Of a DNA stretch of 32,129 nt, positions 9,701-17,118 are shown piece after piece. Under the pieces are notes generated by a model that saw only the letters and a list, made by a program, of their open reading frames with translations, had not been told where the DNA came from and made no database searches. Made by a program: the position numbers and the translations under genes. This stretch comes from a virus, in IMG/VR virus record IMGVR_UViG_3300000216_000008, positions 3,785 to 35,913 of that record, one strand, 5' to 3'. Position 1 is the stretch's first letter. Every line of letters starts with the position of its first letter.

Positions 9701-11619
9701 CTTCCACCTCCACTACCTCCACCAAAAATCATAGAACTCAGCTTGCCCATCAATCCAGTTCCACCCCCACTTGATCCACTCGTACCGAATATAAGATTCA
9801 TTACCAAATCTTTACTGGCTTGGGCCATCATTTCAGCAATCATACTTTTAAATGAAGCTAATATCTGATCAAATACATCTGTTTGGCCATCCAGAAGCCC
9901 TTTATATAAAGTAGAAAAAACATCATGGATATTATCACCCATGTGCTTATAAGCTTCTTGTTGTTCTTCAAGAGCTTTCTGGGTGGCATCTGTTTGTGCT
10001 TGCAAGGCTTTTTCAGTTTCTTCAATTCCTTTTTCATGGGCTTCAATTCCAGCTTCAACCTTTTTGAGTTCTCCTTCTTCCCATGTCTTGATCATTTCAT
10101 TATGGAGTTTATCAGCATCACTCACATGAGTTTCAATTTCTCCAAAATATTGGTCCAGAGCTTTTGATAAAGAATCATCTCTCAATTCTCTTTCTATTTC
10201 TGTCAAAGTAACAATAACATTTTTTAATTTTTCATCATTATTATCTACTTCAGTATTTACCCCTTTAAGAGCTTCAATTTGATTAGTAAAAGTTGCTGTT
10301 AAAAGATCATGTATGTCTTTTGCATCTTGGGCTGATTTTATATCCTTTTCAAGTACTGCAATTTGAGCATCAAGTTGATCTGTGTTTTTGCCCATTATCT
10401 CATAATAAACTTTATCTGCTTTGATCTTTTCAAGAGTTGCCAAATTTACATCTTTGACGCCCTTGGCAAAAACTCTTAGTACATTCATAACAGTATTGAG
10501 AGTTTTGAAAATAACATCTGCTGTTTTTCCCAGAGCCTTTAAAACTAAATCTGATTCCCGGATAATTGTGGTTAAATTTTGAACTGCTTCCCTTAGTTCC
10601 GGCCCGAATAACTCAAACATTTTAAGAGATGCTTCTTCAGCTGTTGACTTTAAAGTTGCCATATCAGCAGATAAACCATCTCGCATTATTTGCGCAGTTT
10701 TTGACGTCACCCCAGCCATATCGTGAATGGTCTGCGTCAACTTCTCTGCCGCCCCGGTTTGACTTGATAAAACTAATGCTGATTTTACGGAAATTTTATT
10801 GAATAAATCCATAACTTCATTTGCTGAAAGTTGTCGATCATGGATTGTTTTCAAAACAGTATTAAGAGAAGCCCCCTCAATACCTAATTTTTTAGCAGCT
10901 TTCCCAGTCCCTAACATGATGGATCTAAGGTCTGTACCTGCCATGGATGCCTTAATACCTGAATTTGCTAAAACGCCAAGATACCCAGCAGTTTGCTCGA
11001 CAGAGTATCCCATCTGCGCAGCTACTGGAGCTACAAACTTAAAAGATTCACCCAACATCTGAACTGAGGTGTTAGATTTCTGAGCTGTAGCAATAAAAGC
11101 ATCTGATAATCTGGTCAATTCTTTTGTTTTCATTCCGAAAGCAGAAAGAGTATCCGTAACAATATCAGAAGCAAGGCCCAGATCCATTTGAGCAGCTGTT
11201 GCTAAATCTAACATTCCGGGTAAAGCTTCCATGGATTGTTTAACTGATAAACCTGCCATTGATAAAAACTTTAAGGATTCAGCAGCCTGACTGGCTGAAA
11301 ATTCAGTCTGCGATCCCATCTCTCTGGCGATCTTAGTGAGCTTGTCTAACTCAGCCCCTGTGGCCCCGGAAACTGCCTGAACTGTCTTCATTGATTTTTC
11401 AAAAGAAGCACCAAGCATAGATGCCTTAATAATTACAGCCCCAAAAGCCACTGCGGTGGCAGCAGCGGCAAGTTTAACTCCCATTAAAGCCTTAGTCACG
11501 TGGCTCTGCATTTTATTCGTAGAACCCGAAACCATTTTATGAGATTTGTCTAAATCACCTTTCAGCTTTTTATTATCGGCCCTTATCTCTATATAAGCAC
11601 CACCAGCCCTTGTTGCCAT
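6772..11619 (-). CDS. Tail tape measure protein
   Basis: At 1615 residues this is the longest gene in the window. A short hydrophobic segment (about 46-69) is followed from about residue 73 by the TP901-type tape-measure core (SFEKSMKTVQAVSG through NSGIKASMAGTDLRSIMLG). A charged coiled coil lies near 480-560, then a segment like the conserved C-terminal region of lambda-type tape measures (FDQILASFKSMIAEMMAQAS). A Gly-rich stretch of roughly 60-80 residues follows (about 610-690). The C-terminus contains GYKEGGIATGPKSGYSALLHG, a motif common near tape-measure ends. The protein sets tail length and helps DNA entry. Its ATG is preceded by AAAGG within the end of the HNH gene. Confidence 0.93.
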   Translation of the reverse strand: MATRAGGAYIEIRADNKKLKGDLDKSHKMVSGSTNKMQSHVTKALMGVKLAAAATAVAFGAVIIKASMLGASFEKSMKTVQAVSGATGAELDKLTKIAREMGSQTEFSASQAAESLKFLSMAGLSVKQSMEALPGMLDLATAAQMDLGLASDIVTDTLSAFGMKTKELTRLSDAFIATAQKSNTSVQMLGESFKFVAPVAAQMGYSVEQTAGYLGVLANSGIKASMAGTDLRSIMLGTGKAAKKLGIEGASLNTVLKTIHDRQLSANEVMDLFNKISVKSALVLSSQTGAAEKLTQTIHDMAGVTSKTAQIMRDGLSADMATLKSTAEEASLKMFELFGPELREAVQNLTTIIRESDLVLKALGKTADVIFKTLNTVMNVLRVFAKGVKDVNLATLEKIKADKVYYEIMGKNTDQLDAQIAVLEKDIKSAQDAKDIHDLLTATFTNQIEALKGVNTEVDNNDEKLKNVIVTLTEIERELRDDSLSKALDQYFGEIETHVSDADKLHNEMIKTWEEGELKKVEAGIEAHEKGIEETEKALQAQTDATQKALEEQQEAYKHMGDNIHDVFSTLYKGLLDGQTDVFDQILASFKSMIAEMMAQASKDLVMNLIFGTSGSSGGGTGLMGKLSSMIFGGGSGGGSVGGFNLSNLGKIFGMGGGVPAGSFGPALGIPGSMAMAGNSAYTLGIGGGGLSGTLGGGGMSAGASWPSMLTGAAGIGVIAAAGMIATKVLGRMFSEKPQFGISGMAKEAWKFGTGSFDREINPYEIAMENMYDDFKSNLYDYRVFAADFDNEPEMRNTLFTYFDTVFANVDKAMSTNINDVLKDYQHLGVSFRLTEDMNAEQALKGLSSAVFSELLGSMLLGVLPGQGNMDQIVSTIVGSKRITAGDLAAKNAPKPGSREFYDSSGFSVQGKGSGADTYLYSEPVYEDIIHQVSAVADIFNTAFFEAIMPEGSTTWDAFISFSDTVKKTTDFMEKFDNRVNNLGLSSVEAYNQIAFVSNALAELDAAVENMNLNVMQVTIKTLVEGFNALNDELKTANATTEELTEAQELQNSIFAGTVKEMAAPTAAIFQQMADSVKNFVFNADQLKMQQIAGQGEKINKFFTELYDAAVLAGDPTYIAQLKEVQKGFGYVVNTLAMVEGLNLYKSQLLTVGAAKAGIAGLSNEFTSATIGQKYGVQLDSTQQQANFVKKFMGWSPSEFIESAGIFNVSVEEMASDMTTMANIVKGTSDVFLSIQKTIKSTIISLEDQFGTSGNSTLSAIMKDFNKAAGDAMSLDPTTAAAGAGKLADLSGKAMKKALETAKNSYEYNKIWSKVLGTLKDVESSTSQTVTALEVVDPQAQLTELKTIALDTGKIDTGIAALLNEQTFIDYYSAFNDAFNDGLVFDNLNSTLLKLPDALGIAFGDISINASAALNQALIDIVAAMGLPNTTIPNISSVNAGKVPTTTTPSAGGAYIAGTSTAAGSMELTGLISKYGLSGATSNEISAAINSFNSMSAGGPDQVAWANSLGVWVGDLQQDVKKMQGYGYKEGGIATGPKSGYSALLHGTEAIIPMGKGNIPLTLQNDYSEGILLEIKGLRTELRNVNAVNSLKIKKIKQTLDRVSDGGTTFAVETK

Positions 11620-11622
11620 TTT

Positions 11623-12312
11623 TTATCCAACCTTTTTTAATAGGTTATTTGAGCCTTTTTCCATATTACATTGATGGCATAAGCATTGTGTATTAGTCAT
11701 TGTATGAGAGCCCCCTTTGCTCAATGGGATGATATGATCAAGGTTAGGATATAATGAATCGTGATGATTTTTTAAATCAGGCTTTGTTTTCTGCTTGCAT
11801 AATTGACAGGTATATTGATCTCGTTCAAAAACATTTTTCGGGTCAAAGAGCTCATAAACACCCCCATATTTTAAAACCCTACGTTTATGAGCTCTTTTCC
11901 TTCTTGACTCTTTCCCTTTGTCCGTTTGATCATATTCTCTTCTTCTTATTGCAATTTCATTTTTATGGATTTGTTCATACTTTTTCTTTCTTATCGCAAT
12001 CTCTACTTTATGGAGTTTATCATATTTTTTCCCACGTTCTGCTCTTTCTTTTTTATGGGCTTCTCTATATCTCTTTTCAACTATTGCTATCTTTACTTTA
12101 TTCTTTATATAATATTTTGCAGCCTTTTTCTTTTTTTGCTCTTTATTCAATGCGGAGTATTGTTTTGAATAGATTGTTCTGCACTGTTTGCAATTAGGAT
12201 AAAGGCCATCTTTCCTTGTGCTATCACGATGGAACTCAGCTGGTGACTTCTCAACTATGCATTTGCTACATATTTTTACGGCACAATTTTTCTCACCAGC
12301 TTTTGTTGCCAT
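11623..12312 (-). CDS. HNH endonuclease inserted between tail chaperone and tape measure
   Basis: This protein has 229 residues. An N-terminal Cys4 zinc knuckle (CSKCIVEK through CKQC, about 15-44) is followed by a long basic region with repeated K/R-rich units (KKYEQIHKNEIAIRRREYDQ). The C-terminal HNH domain includes CQLCKQK, LDHIIPLSKGGSHT and CLCHQCNMEKG. These are hallmarks of phage-encoded HNH homing endonucleases. Its ATG shares a base with the stop of the frameshifted chaperone. Its first six residues (MATKAG) nearly repeat the first six of the tape measure (MATRAG), and the DNA matches at 16 of the first 18 bases. This suggests the gene entered at the tape-measure start and took over its translational start. 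Confidence 0.9.
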   Translation of the reverse strand: MATKAGEKNCAVKICSKCIVEKSPAEFHRDSTRKDGLYPNCKQCRTIYSKQYSALNKEQKKKKAAKYYIKNKVKIAIVEKRYREAHKKERAERGKKYDKLHKVEIAIRKKKYEQIHKNEIAIRRREYDQTDKGKESRRKRAHKRRVLKYGGVYELFDPKNVFERDQYTCQLCKQKTKPDLKNHHDSLYPNLDHIIPLSKGGSHTMTNTQCLCHQCNMEKGSNNLLKKVG

Positions 12313-13099
12313 TATTTTTCCCTCACTATATCAAGCCAAGTTTTTGCAAGAATCATTACCTTTTGAAAACACTTCAGTTGGTCATCGACACCATACAGAT
12401 CCATCGCCCGGTAAATTGGTTCATGCATGATGTCGATTGGCCCACTCTCACTCATAATTAATTGGTTTCTTGTTAAGTAAAAAATCTCTACAGCCCTGTC
12501 ATTCTCAGAATAATACTTTGGTTTACAGGTGCCGCATGGAGGATCTTCAGGTGGATTGCGATTCCCATATACTTCCCAACACGCTTCGCATTGTGGTGCG
12601 TAGATGTTGGTCCATTCTATGGTTTCGACAAGTTTTTTTCCACGCCCTCAGCATGCTCTGTATGAAGATTCAGTTGGAGTTCAATACAGCGTGCCATGTA
12701 ACGATCAAACATTGGAACCTTAGACAACAGGAGTTTATTTTCTCTGGTACATTTAATGGGCTTTCCTGCCCCATCAAAAAACTTCTCCAGACCTGTTATC
12801 ATATAGTCAATTCGGTCATCGGCTTCTTTTTGTTCAAGCTTCTGATCCTGGAGGGCAAAATATTCTACCCTTTCCATGGATCTGGTCTTTGGATTAAGAA
12901 CAAATTCCGCTTCTTTTTTCCTTTTGGAAATCTGTTCTGTCAAAAGATCCTTTGCCGATCTGAAACAAGCTCGACCTGTCCCAGCTTTTGGAGGGAAATA
13001 TGTAATTTCCCCGGTTGTCAAATCAACCTCTGATTCAAAGAAATCAAACCAATCGCCTTTGTCTGTACTTCCAATGTTGAAAATTGCACCTTTTTCCAT
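12312..13099 (-). CDS. Tail assembly chaperone GT-type fusion made by -1 frameshift
   Basis: The upstream frame reaches a canonical slippery heptamer, A AAA AAC, at 12638-12632, which lies in register with the reading frame (GAA AAA AAC). Slipping back one base continues reading from 12632 to a TAA at 12314-12312, adding 106 residues and giving about 262 in all. The extension is open throughout, contains paired CxxC motifs (CEAC and CGTC) and ends exactly at the start of the next gene. In siphophages the gene pair just before the tape measure normally uses such a shift to make a minor G-T fusion that chaperones tape-measure assembly. No AUG start with a ribosome site opens the second frame on its own. 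Confidence 0.85.
12617..13099 (-). CDS. Tail assembly chaperone, G-type (zero-frame product)
   Basis: The ATG at 13099 (MEKGAIFN) has an AAAGG site six bases upstream. The earlier ATG at 13120 has none. The zero-frame product is 160 residues and ends at TAG 12619-12617, five codons after the slippery site. The sequence is helical and charged, with no catalytic motif, and fits the small acidic chaperone encoded between the tail tube and the tape measure. It would be made in large excess over the frameshifted fusion. Identification rests on position and the frameshift signal rather than on sequence similarity. Confidence 0.75.
   Translation of the reverse strand: MEKGAIFNIGSTDKGDWFDFFESEVDLTTGEITYFPPKAGTGRACFRSAKDLLTEQISKRKKEAEFVLNPKTRSMERVEYFALQDQKLEQKEADDRIDYMITGLEKFFDGAGKPIKCTRENKLLLSKVPMFDRYMARCIELQLNLHTEHAEGVEKNLSKP
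12632..12638 (-). promoter_or_regulatory. Programmed -1 ribosomal frameshift site
   Basis: Read on the minus strand the heptamer is A AAA AAC, one of the most efficient X XXY YYZ slip sequences, with the codon boundaries where they must be. The -1 frame is then open for 106 codons. The zero frame closes 13 bases further on. A stimulatory RNA structure downstream was not verified. Confidence 0.85.
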
Positions 13100-13153
13100 C
13101 TTTGGCCTTTCCTTTCGCATTTTTTACACTTTAAGAATTAATAAAAAAGCAGA

Positions 13154-13573
13154 TCAAGTTCCGTATGCAGTTAGCACTGCTCCAGATACTTTTCCTGCGA
13201 AATCAACCTGGCCAAGAGCATTTCTATCAAAAGAGATAGAATCACATTTGGTAGGGAGAATTTTTCCACCTGCTGCAACAGCCCAATACTTGGTGGCTGT
13301 CTCATAAAAATAAAGATTTGATAACTCAACCCCGGCTTTACAGGCAGTAGCAAAAGCAGCCTGTCCTGTGGTATCTGCCGGATCGTGATAACCAGTGAAT
13401 GAAATTGTACCAGGATCTCCAGCACCACCAAACAGAAAAGACTGAACTGAATCACCAAATTCAGTATCTTCAAGAGTTTGTGCTTCATATCCAGATACAG
13501 TCCAAGTTGACAGACCAGCGATTTTAACTGATCCATACATTACCTTTGCAAGTTTACCAATAACTGCGGCCAT
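13154..13573 (-). CDS. Major tail tube protein
   Basis: This 139-residue protein has an excellent ribosome site (AAAGGAG). It starts with a short beta hairpin region and shows the small-residue-rich, beta-dominated look of tail-tube subunits (TVSGYEAQTLEDTEFGDSVQ; GTISFTGYHDP). It sits just upstream of the tail chaperone pair and tape measure, the standard place for this gene. It forms the hexameric tube through which DNA passes. The two glycosyltransferase genes lie immediately upstream, so it is a candidate glycosylation target. Confidence 0.75.
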   Translation of the reverse strand: MAAVIGKLAKVMYGSVKIAGLSTWTVSGYEAQTLEDTEFGDSVQSFLFGGAGDPGTISFTGYHDPADTTGQAAFATACKAGVELSNLYFYETATKYWAVAAGGKILPTKCDSISFDRNALGQVDFAGKVSGAVLTAYGT

Positions 13574-13603
13574 TTTTCTTCTCCTTTCTTTAAATTAACA
13601 TTA

Positions 13604-15109
13604 TTAACTTGCAGCCTTCAATTTAAGCTCCTGACGCTTATCAAGCTGCTTTTGATTCTCTTTATTTACCAGAACAGTCGAATCAAGATTCTGTCCTGGA
13701 AATCGGTCATAAAGCCATTTCCACATTTTCATAAAAACTTCATCTGGTTCCCATTCCATATGAAATCGAGTACAGTAGTGTTCTGCCCATGCATCAATTA
13801 TCCATACTGAGCCAAGTTCCTGTCCTCTGAGGCAAGCATACGTTCCATATAAATCAAACCCCAACATTTCTTCATCGAACCGGAAACAGGATTTCATATT
13901 TACAATTATTGTGCATTCATCCAGACACGCACATTTAACCGGAAGATCATGATCAGAAACAATCCAAAGTGGAGAGCTCATATCATGAAATCTTCCGCAT
14001 AGATTTCCTTCTTCATCTTTTCCCACAATTCCAGCAATTACCCAATCTTCAGGAAGTTTCTCAATCTGCTTTTCCATAGCTGGAAGCCAGTGGCCTGGAT
14101 AAAACATATCTTGGTGCGTCAACACTCCGATTTCAGCCCCACTTTTTTCAATCGCATCTAACATCGTATTAAGCCCTTTTGAGGCTGTTTCTGGTTCCAT
14201 AATAGTAAAGCATGGGGAACTACCCAAAGAGGAGTTTCTGAGTATTAAATCGAGCCTTTTCCGATCATTTACCATACAACCAAAAGCCACTTTATTATCT
14301 GGCTTGATATGTACTTTCTTTTTAAGGTATTCCTGGACAATAGTTTTGGCGTTATGATTCTTTTTGACATAATTATAAAGAAAGTGAGAATCCTCTGCCT
14401 TATATTTTTTGAGCTCAGCAAGAACCCAATTTTTTGTAATTGGAATTGCAAAACGTCTGCCAGAAAAGTTGTTCTTGGCAATCTCTTTTATATTGGATGG
14501 TGTAACATAACCATCACCAACTGCGCCCATATAATGCCGATTATCAGCAATTAGAACTGGTTTGCCTTGTGCCATACTTTCCAGAGCACCACGGCCCAGA
14601 GTAATACAAAGGTCTGCCCAGGCAATTTGGTCCTCGATATTAAAATTAGGATCACTTACCCTGACATTGTATTTATCAAATAGAAAATCAAAAGGTTCTT
14701 TTTTTAGCTGTTGTTCCCTTCGTATAATAAGGATATTTTTTAAAAAAAACCTTGGTTTTTGTCTCTTTTGAACTGGTATTCTAATCGGTTGTCCAACAAC
14801 ATCTGAATCAAAACCATTAGCTGTATGAACTGCTCTTACTTCTTCACTGATTGAAATGTATCGGTCTGCTCCTTTTGGACAGGCTTCTTCCAGAATTACT
14901 CCGTGAGAAATAAAAACCTTTTTTTCAAGTCTGCTTTTAAGCAAGCTAATATCGTGACTGCAAATAATTAAATCGCATTCGTCATTCACATTAGTAGTCA
15001 CTGTATGCCCTAATTCGATCAGGGTATCAGAAACACATTGCATAAATCTTCCTGAGCCACCACATTTGGCGTCATCAGATACATATTTTGCAGAAATTAA
15101 AACCTTCAC
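13604..15109 (-). CDS. Two-domain glycosyltransferase (GT-B-like plus GT-A-like)
   Basis: A GTG at 15109 overlaps the stop of the upstream gene (GTGA) and has AAGGAG seven bases upstream, giving 501 residues. The longer ATG reading from 15142 is less well supported. The N-terminal half opens like a GT-B fold (VKVLISAKYVSDDAKCGGSG). It contains a GT4-type sugar-nucleotide segment at about 172-189 (GRGALESMAQGKPVLIAD). The C-terminal half looks like a second, GT-A-type transferase with THQDMFYPGHW at about 331-341 as a candidate metal/donor motif. It is likely to transfer sugars to a phage or host structure. Donor and acceptor are unknown. Confidence 0.7.
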   Translation of the reverse strand: MKVLISAKYVSDDAKCGGSGRFMQCVSDTLIELGHTVTTNVNDECDLIICSHDISLLKSRLEKKVFISHGVILEEACPKGADRYISISEEVRAVHTANGFDSDVVGQPIRIPVQKRQKPRFFLKNILIIRREQQLKKEPFDFLFDKYNVRVSDPNFNIEDQIAWADLCITLGRGALESMAQGKPVLIADNRHYMGAVGDGYVTPSNIKEIAKNNFSGRRFAIPITKNWVLAELKKYKAEDSHFLYNYVKKNHNAKTIVQEYLKKKVHIKPDNKVAFGCMVNDRKRLDLILRNSSLGSSPCFTIMEPETASKGLNTMLDAIEKSGAEIGVLTHQDMFYPGHWLPAMEKQIEKLPEDWVIAGIVGKDEEGNLCGRFHDMSSPLWIVSDHDLPVKCACLDECTIIVNMKSCFRFDEEMLGFDLYGTYACLRGQELGSVWIIDAWAEHYCTRFHMEWEPDEVFMKMWKWLYDRFPGQNLDSTVLVNKENQKQLDKRQELKLKAAS

Positions 15110-15828
15110 AATGGAACTCCTTTCTCTGATCTTTCTTCCCACTTAATTAATGGACGATTAAAATCAGATAATGTGTGAATTGCTTTTCCCTTTCGAGCCA
15201 ACCATTTTTGACTGTAGGGTGGGAAATACTTCCCGTAATAATCGCAAGTTTTTTCCCATTCTTTTATTGAAATAGCTTTTCCATAATGTTTAACGTATCC
15301 GGCACTGAGGCATTGAGCATTATCCGCCAGTGTTGCTTCCCTTTGATCTAAGCCAGTATAACAAACTTCTGGGGTATTTTTGAACATCATAAGGATATTT
15401 CTGTATTCGGGCCCAATCCATTCTCTATTAGAATAAAGCTGGCCCAAATCTTCGTGAGTGATGTAGTAATCATAAAGTTTCATTACTACTCCATCATAGG
15501 CTTCATAGCCTTGAAAATCCCACTCGATCCTTTCATCAGCATCAAAATAAATAATCCATTCAGGATCATCTTTCTGAGCTTCTTCTAAGATCCTTTGTCT
15601 GTTCTGATATTCAGCCCTTAATCTGTCTGCATCCCAGTAAGTTCCCAATAATACACTTCTTACTTTAGGATGTTCCCGGCAAATCCAAGCAGTATCATCG
15701 GTTGAAGCATCATCGTACACATAAAGAGCATCACAAAAGGAAGAATAATGATCCAAAGTATCTTGAATGATAGCTTGTTCATTTCTGACTTTAGTAATTC
15801 CAACTAATTTGTGAGTGCTCTTTTTCAT
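15106..15828 (-). CDS. Family 2-type glycosyltransferase
   Basis: This 240-residue protein has an N-terminal GT-A fold. VGITKVRNEQ at about 9-18 opens the nucleotide-binding beta strand, followed by the YDDAST motif (38-43) and a DxD-type FDADE at 95-99 that would bind the metal and nucleotide sugar. The family transfers a sugar from a nucleotide donor. No membrane segment is present, so it acts in the cytoplasm. It is translationally coupled on both sides: its ATG shares a base with the stop of the Com-like gene, and its TGA overlaps the GTG of the second glycosyltransferase. Modification of a virion protein is inferred from the setting. Confidence 0.8.
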   Translation of the reverse strand: MKKSTHKLVGITKVRNEQAIIQDTLDHYSSFCDALYVYDDASTDDTAWICREHPKVRSVLLGTYWDADRLRAEYQNRQRILEEAQKDDPEWIIYFDADERIEWDFQGYEAYDGVVMKLYDYYITHEDLGQLYSNREWIGPEYRNILMMFKNTPEVCYTGLDQREATLADNAQCLSAGYVKHYGKAISIKEWEKTCDYYGKYFPPYSQKWLARKGKAIHTLSDFNRPLIKWEERSEKGVPL

Positions 15829-15995
15829 TACTTTTTTTCTTTTTTCTCAACCTTTTTAAAATTGGTTTTTGTTTTAGGTGGAAGGGTGGAACACACTTGA
15901 CAAACAATCTTTATTCCAGCAGCCCTTCTTTCATCAAAGTCAGTTCCTGAAATCTTAAAATCTTTTTTGCATCTTGCGCATTTTACAGCAATCAT
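15828..15995 (-). CDS. Com-like small zinc-ribbon protein
   Basis: This 55-residue protein has two CxxC pairs (CARC at 6-9 and CQVC at 32-35) separated by a short acidic/basic linker, and a Lys-rich tail. This matches the layout of small zinc-ribbon proteins such as Mu Com, a translational activator that binds mRNA. Its ATG overlaps the upstream TGA by 4 bases and its TAA shares a base with the glycosyltransferase ATG. Binding RNA to control translation of its neighbours is possible, but that is inference from family layout only. Confidence 0.65.
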   Translation of the reverse strand: MIAVKCARCKKDFKISGTDFDERRAAGIKIVCQVCSTLPPKTKTNFKKVEKKEKK

Positions 15996-16297
15996 TTGAA
16001 ATACTCCTTTTTAAAAAATATTGTGTGACCAGAAACAGCTGTCATCTCCCAACCATCTCCACCTATTTTATTTAATTCATCTTCAGTTATTGAATAAATC
16101 TTTATCATACGATATTCAAAGCATCTTATCTGTTGCTCTCCAAGGGCTTCTTCAATCTGAGCATCTTCTATCTTACCAAAACACTCTGGGCAAACAATTG
16201 GTTCTTCATCTTCCATTAATTTTTCATAAGCAGAAGCTCTCAGAACAAAATTCTTTTTGCAGCCTTCGCACTCAGCCCATGCATTTGGATCTTCCAT
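15992..16297 (-). CDS. Zinc-ribbon protein with two CxxC pairs
   Basis: This 101-residue protein has CEGC near residues 10-13 and CPEC near 36-39, the usual spacing of a zinc ribbon. A C-terminal half follows that reads like a small beta domain (IRCFEYRMIKIYSITEDELNKIGGDGWEMTAV), resembling short DUF4177-like modules. The ribosome site is AAGGGA. It is followed at once by another zinc-ribbon gene, so the pair may act together. The function is unknown. Confidence 0.6.
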   Translation of the reverse strand: MEDPNAWAECEGCKKNFVLRASAYEKLMEDEEPIVCPECFGKIEDAQIEEALGEQQIRCFEYRMIKIYSITEDELNKIGGDGWEMTAVSGHTIFFKKEYFK

Positions 16298-16300
16298 TTT

Positions 16301-16687
16301 TTATTCCCTTCTTGAAAAAGGTATTGTTATATTAAGTTGATACCAATCGCCATCAACCCCAAGATTCTGAACTGAAGCTTCATCACAATCAATAGTACCG
16401 AATGCAACCATATCAAATAAAGCCGAAAGTGTATCAGCATAAGTCCGGGCAAGAACAGATCCTGTTTCTTTTGGGGTAAAGATTGAAATATCAATAAGGC
16501 CCATAAATTCTTTTGTTGTATCCCTTCCAAATGATAGTGCTTCTACTTCTCCGGGAAGAATAGTGCATCTGATCCAGGCTGTTCCGGGTGTTGGAATATA
16601 AGCAACATTATCCCACTTAATTGCAGTGGTAGACCAGTTGGAACTTAATCTTGATTCAATATCGGTTCTTTCTTGAGCATAACTCAT
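16301..16687 (-). CDS. Tail terminator/completion protein (DUF4128-like)
   Basis: This 128-residue protein has a start overlapping the upstream stop by 4 bases (ATGA). Features include an N-terminal helix with Arg/Glu pairs, a central beta segment (YIPTPGTAWIRCTILPGEVEALSFG), and a terminal stretch ending YQLNITIPFSRRE. This profile is typical of gpU-like or DUF4128 tail-completion proteins that cap the tail tube. Its place between an HK97 gp10-like neck protein and the tail-tube region supports the call. Confidence 0.65.
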   Translation of the reverse strand: MSYAQERTDIESRLSSNWSTTAIKWDNVAYIPTPGTAWIRCTILPGEVEALSFGRDTTKEFMGLIDISIFTPKETGSVLARTYADTLSALFDMVAFGTIDCDEASVQNLGVDGDWYQLNITIPFSRRE

Positions 16688-17118
16688 ACAAGATCCTTAA
16701 CCTCATTTAATTTTTTCTGCATCATCCTGGCTGTATTCCGCATCCAGCCCTTCGGGGCTTGTTGGGAATGTTGTTTTCCAGAAGCTCGACCATATTCCAA
16801 TATTGTAGCATAAACCAGATTATTATACAGGTACAAAGTTTGATTCAGTTTATAAGAAGAAATTCCTTGAGAACTTCTTCTGAAATCTGGTTTTGCGGAA
16901 AGAGCACCCCTGCGTCTTTTTGTCTCAGGAGCACCAACAGTTCCAAGATCCATTTTCTTTGCGGCAGATGACCAGTTTGCTTTAAATCGGCCTGTATCAA
17001 CCGGGCTTTGTCTTACAAGCTGCCTTAATCCATCCAGTGCTATTTTCCTTACAAACAGGTGAAGCTTTTTATTGATATTTCCAGTGAGCTTCTTAGTATT
17101 GAAATCAACTTTTGCCAT
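16684..17118 (-). CDS. HK97 gp10-like neck/tail-completion protein
   Basis: The ATG at 17118 (MAKVDFN) shares a base with the upstream TAA and is served by AAGGAG within the end of that gene. This gives 144 residues, and the longer reading from 17148 is not favoured. The segment ALDGLRQLVRQSPVDTGRFKANW is the signature of the gp10-like family (helix, then SPVDTGxxRxxW). The end of the protein (YATILEYGRASGKQHSQQAPKG) also matches the family pattern of YxxxxExG followed by a Gln/Pro-rich stretch. It joins the head-tail interface. Confidence 0.8.
   Translation of the reverse strand: MAKVDFNTKKLTGNINKKLHLFVRKIALDGLRQLVRQSPVDTGRFKANWSSAAKKMDLGTVGAPETKRRRGALSAKPDFRRSSQGISSYKLNQTLYLYNNLVYATILEYGRASGKQHSQQAPKGWMRNTARMMQKKLNEVKDLV

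Noticed and set aside
9560-9780. Gly-rich repeat region in the tape measure as a possible recombination or mini-satellite element
   Set aside because: The repeats are imperfect GGG/GGS codon runs expected of a flexible linker, with no unit length at the DNA level.
11754-12197. Plus-strand frame of 147 codons opposite the HNH gene
   Set aside because: The Phe/Leu-rich translation is the complement of the Lys-rich repeats of the HNH protein, with no start signal or domain.
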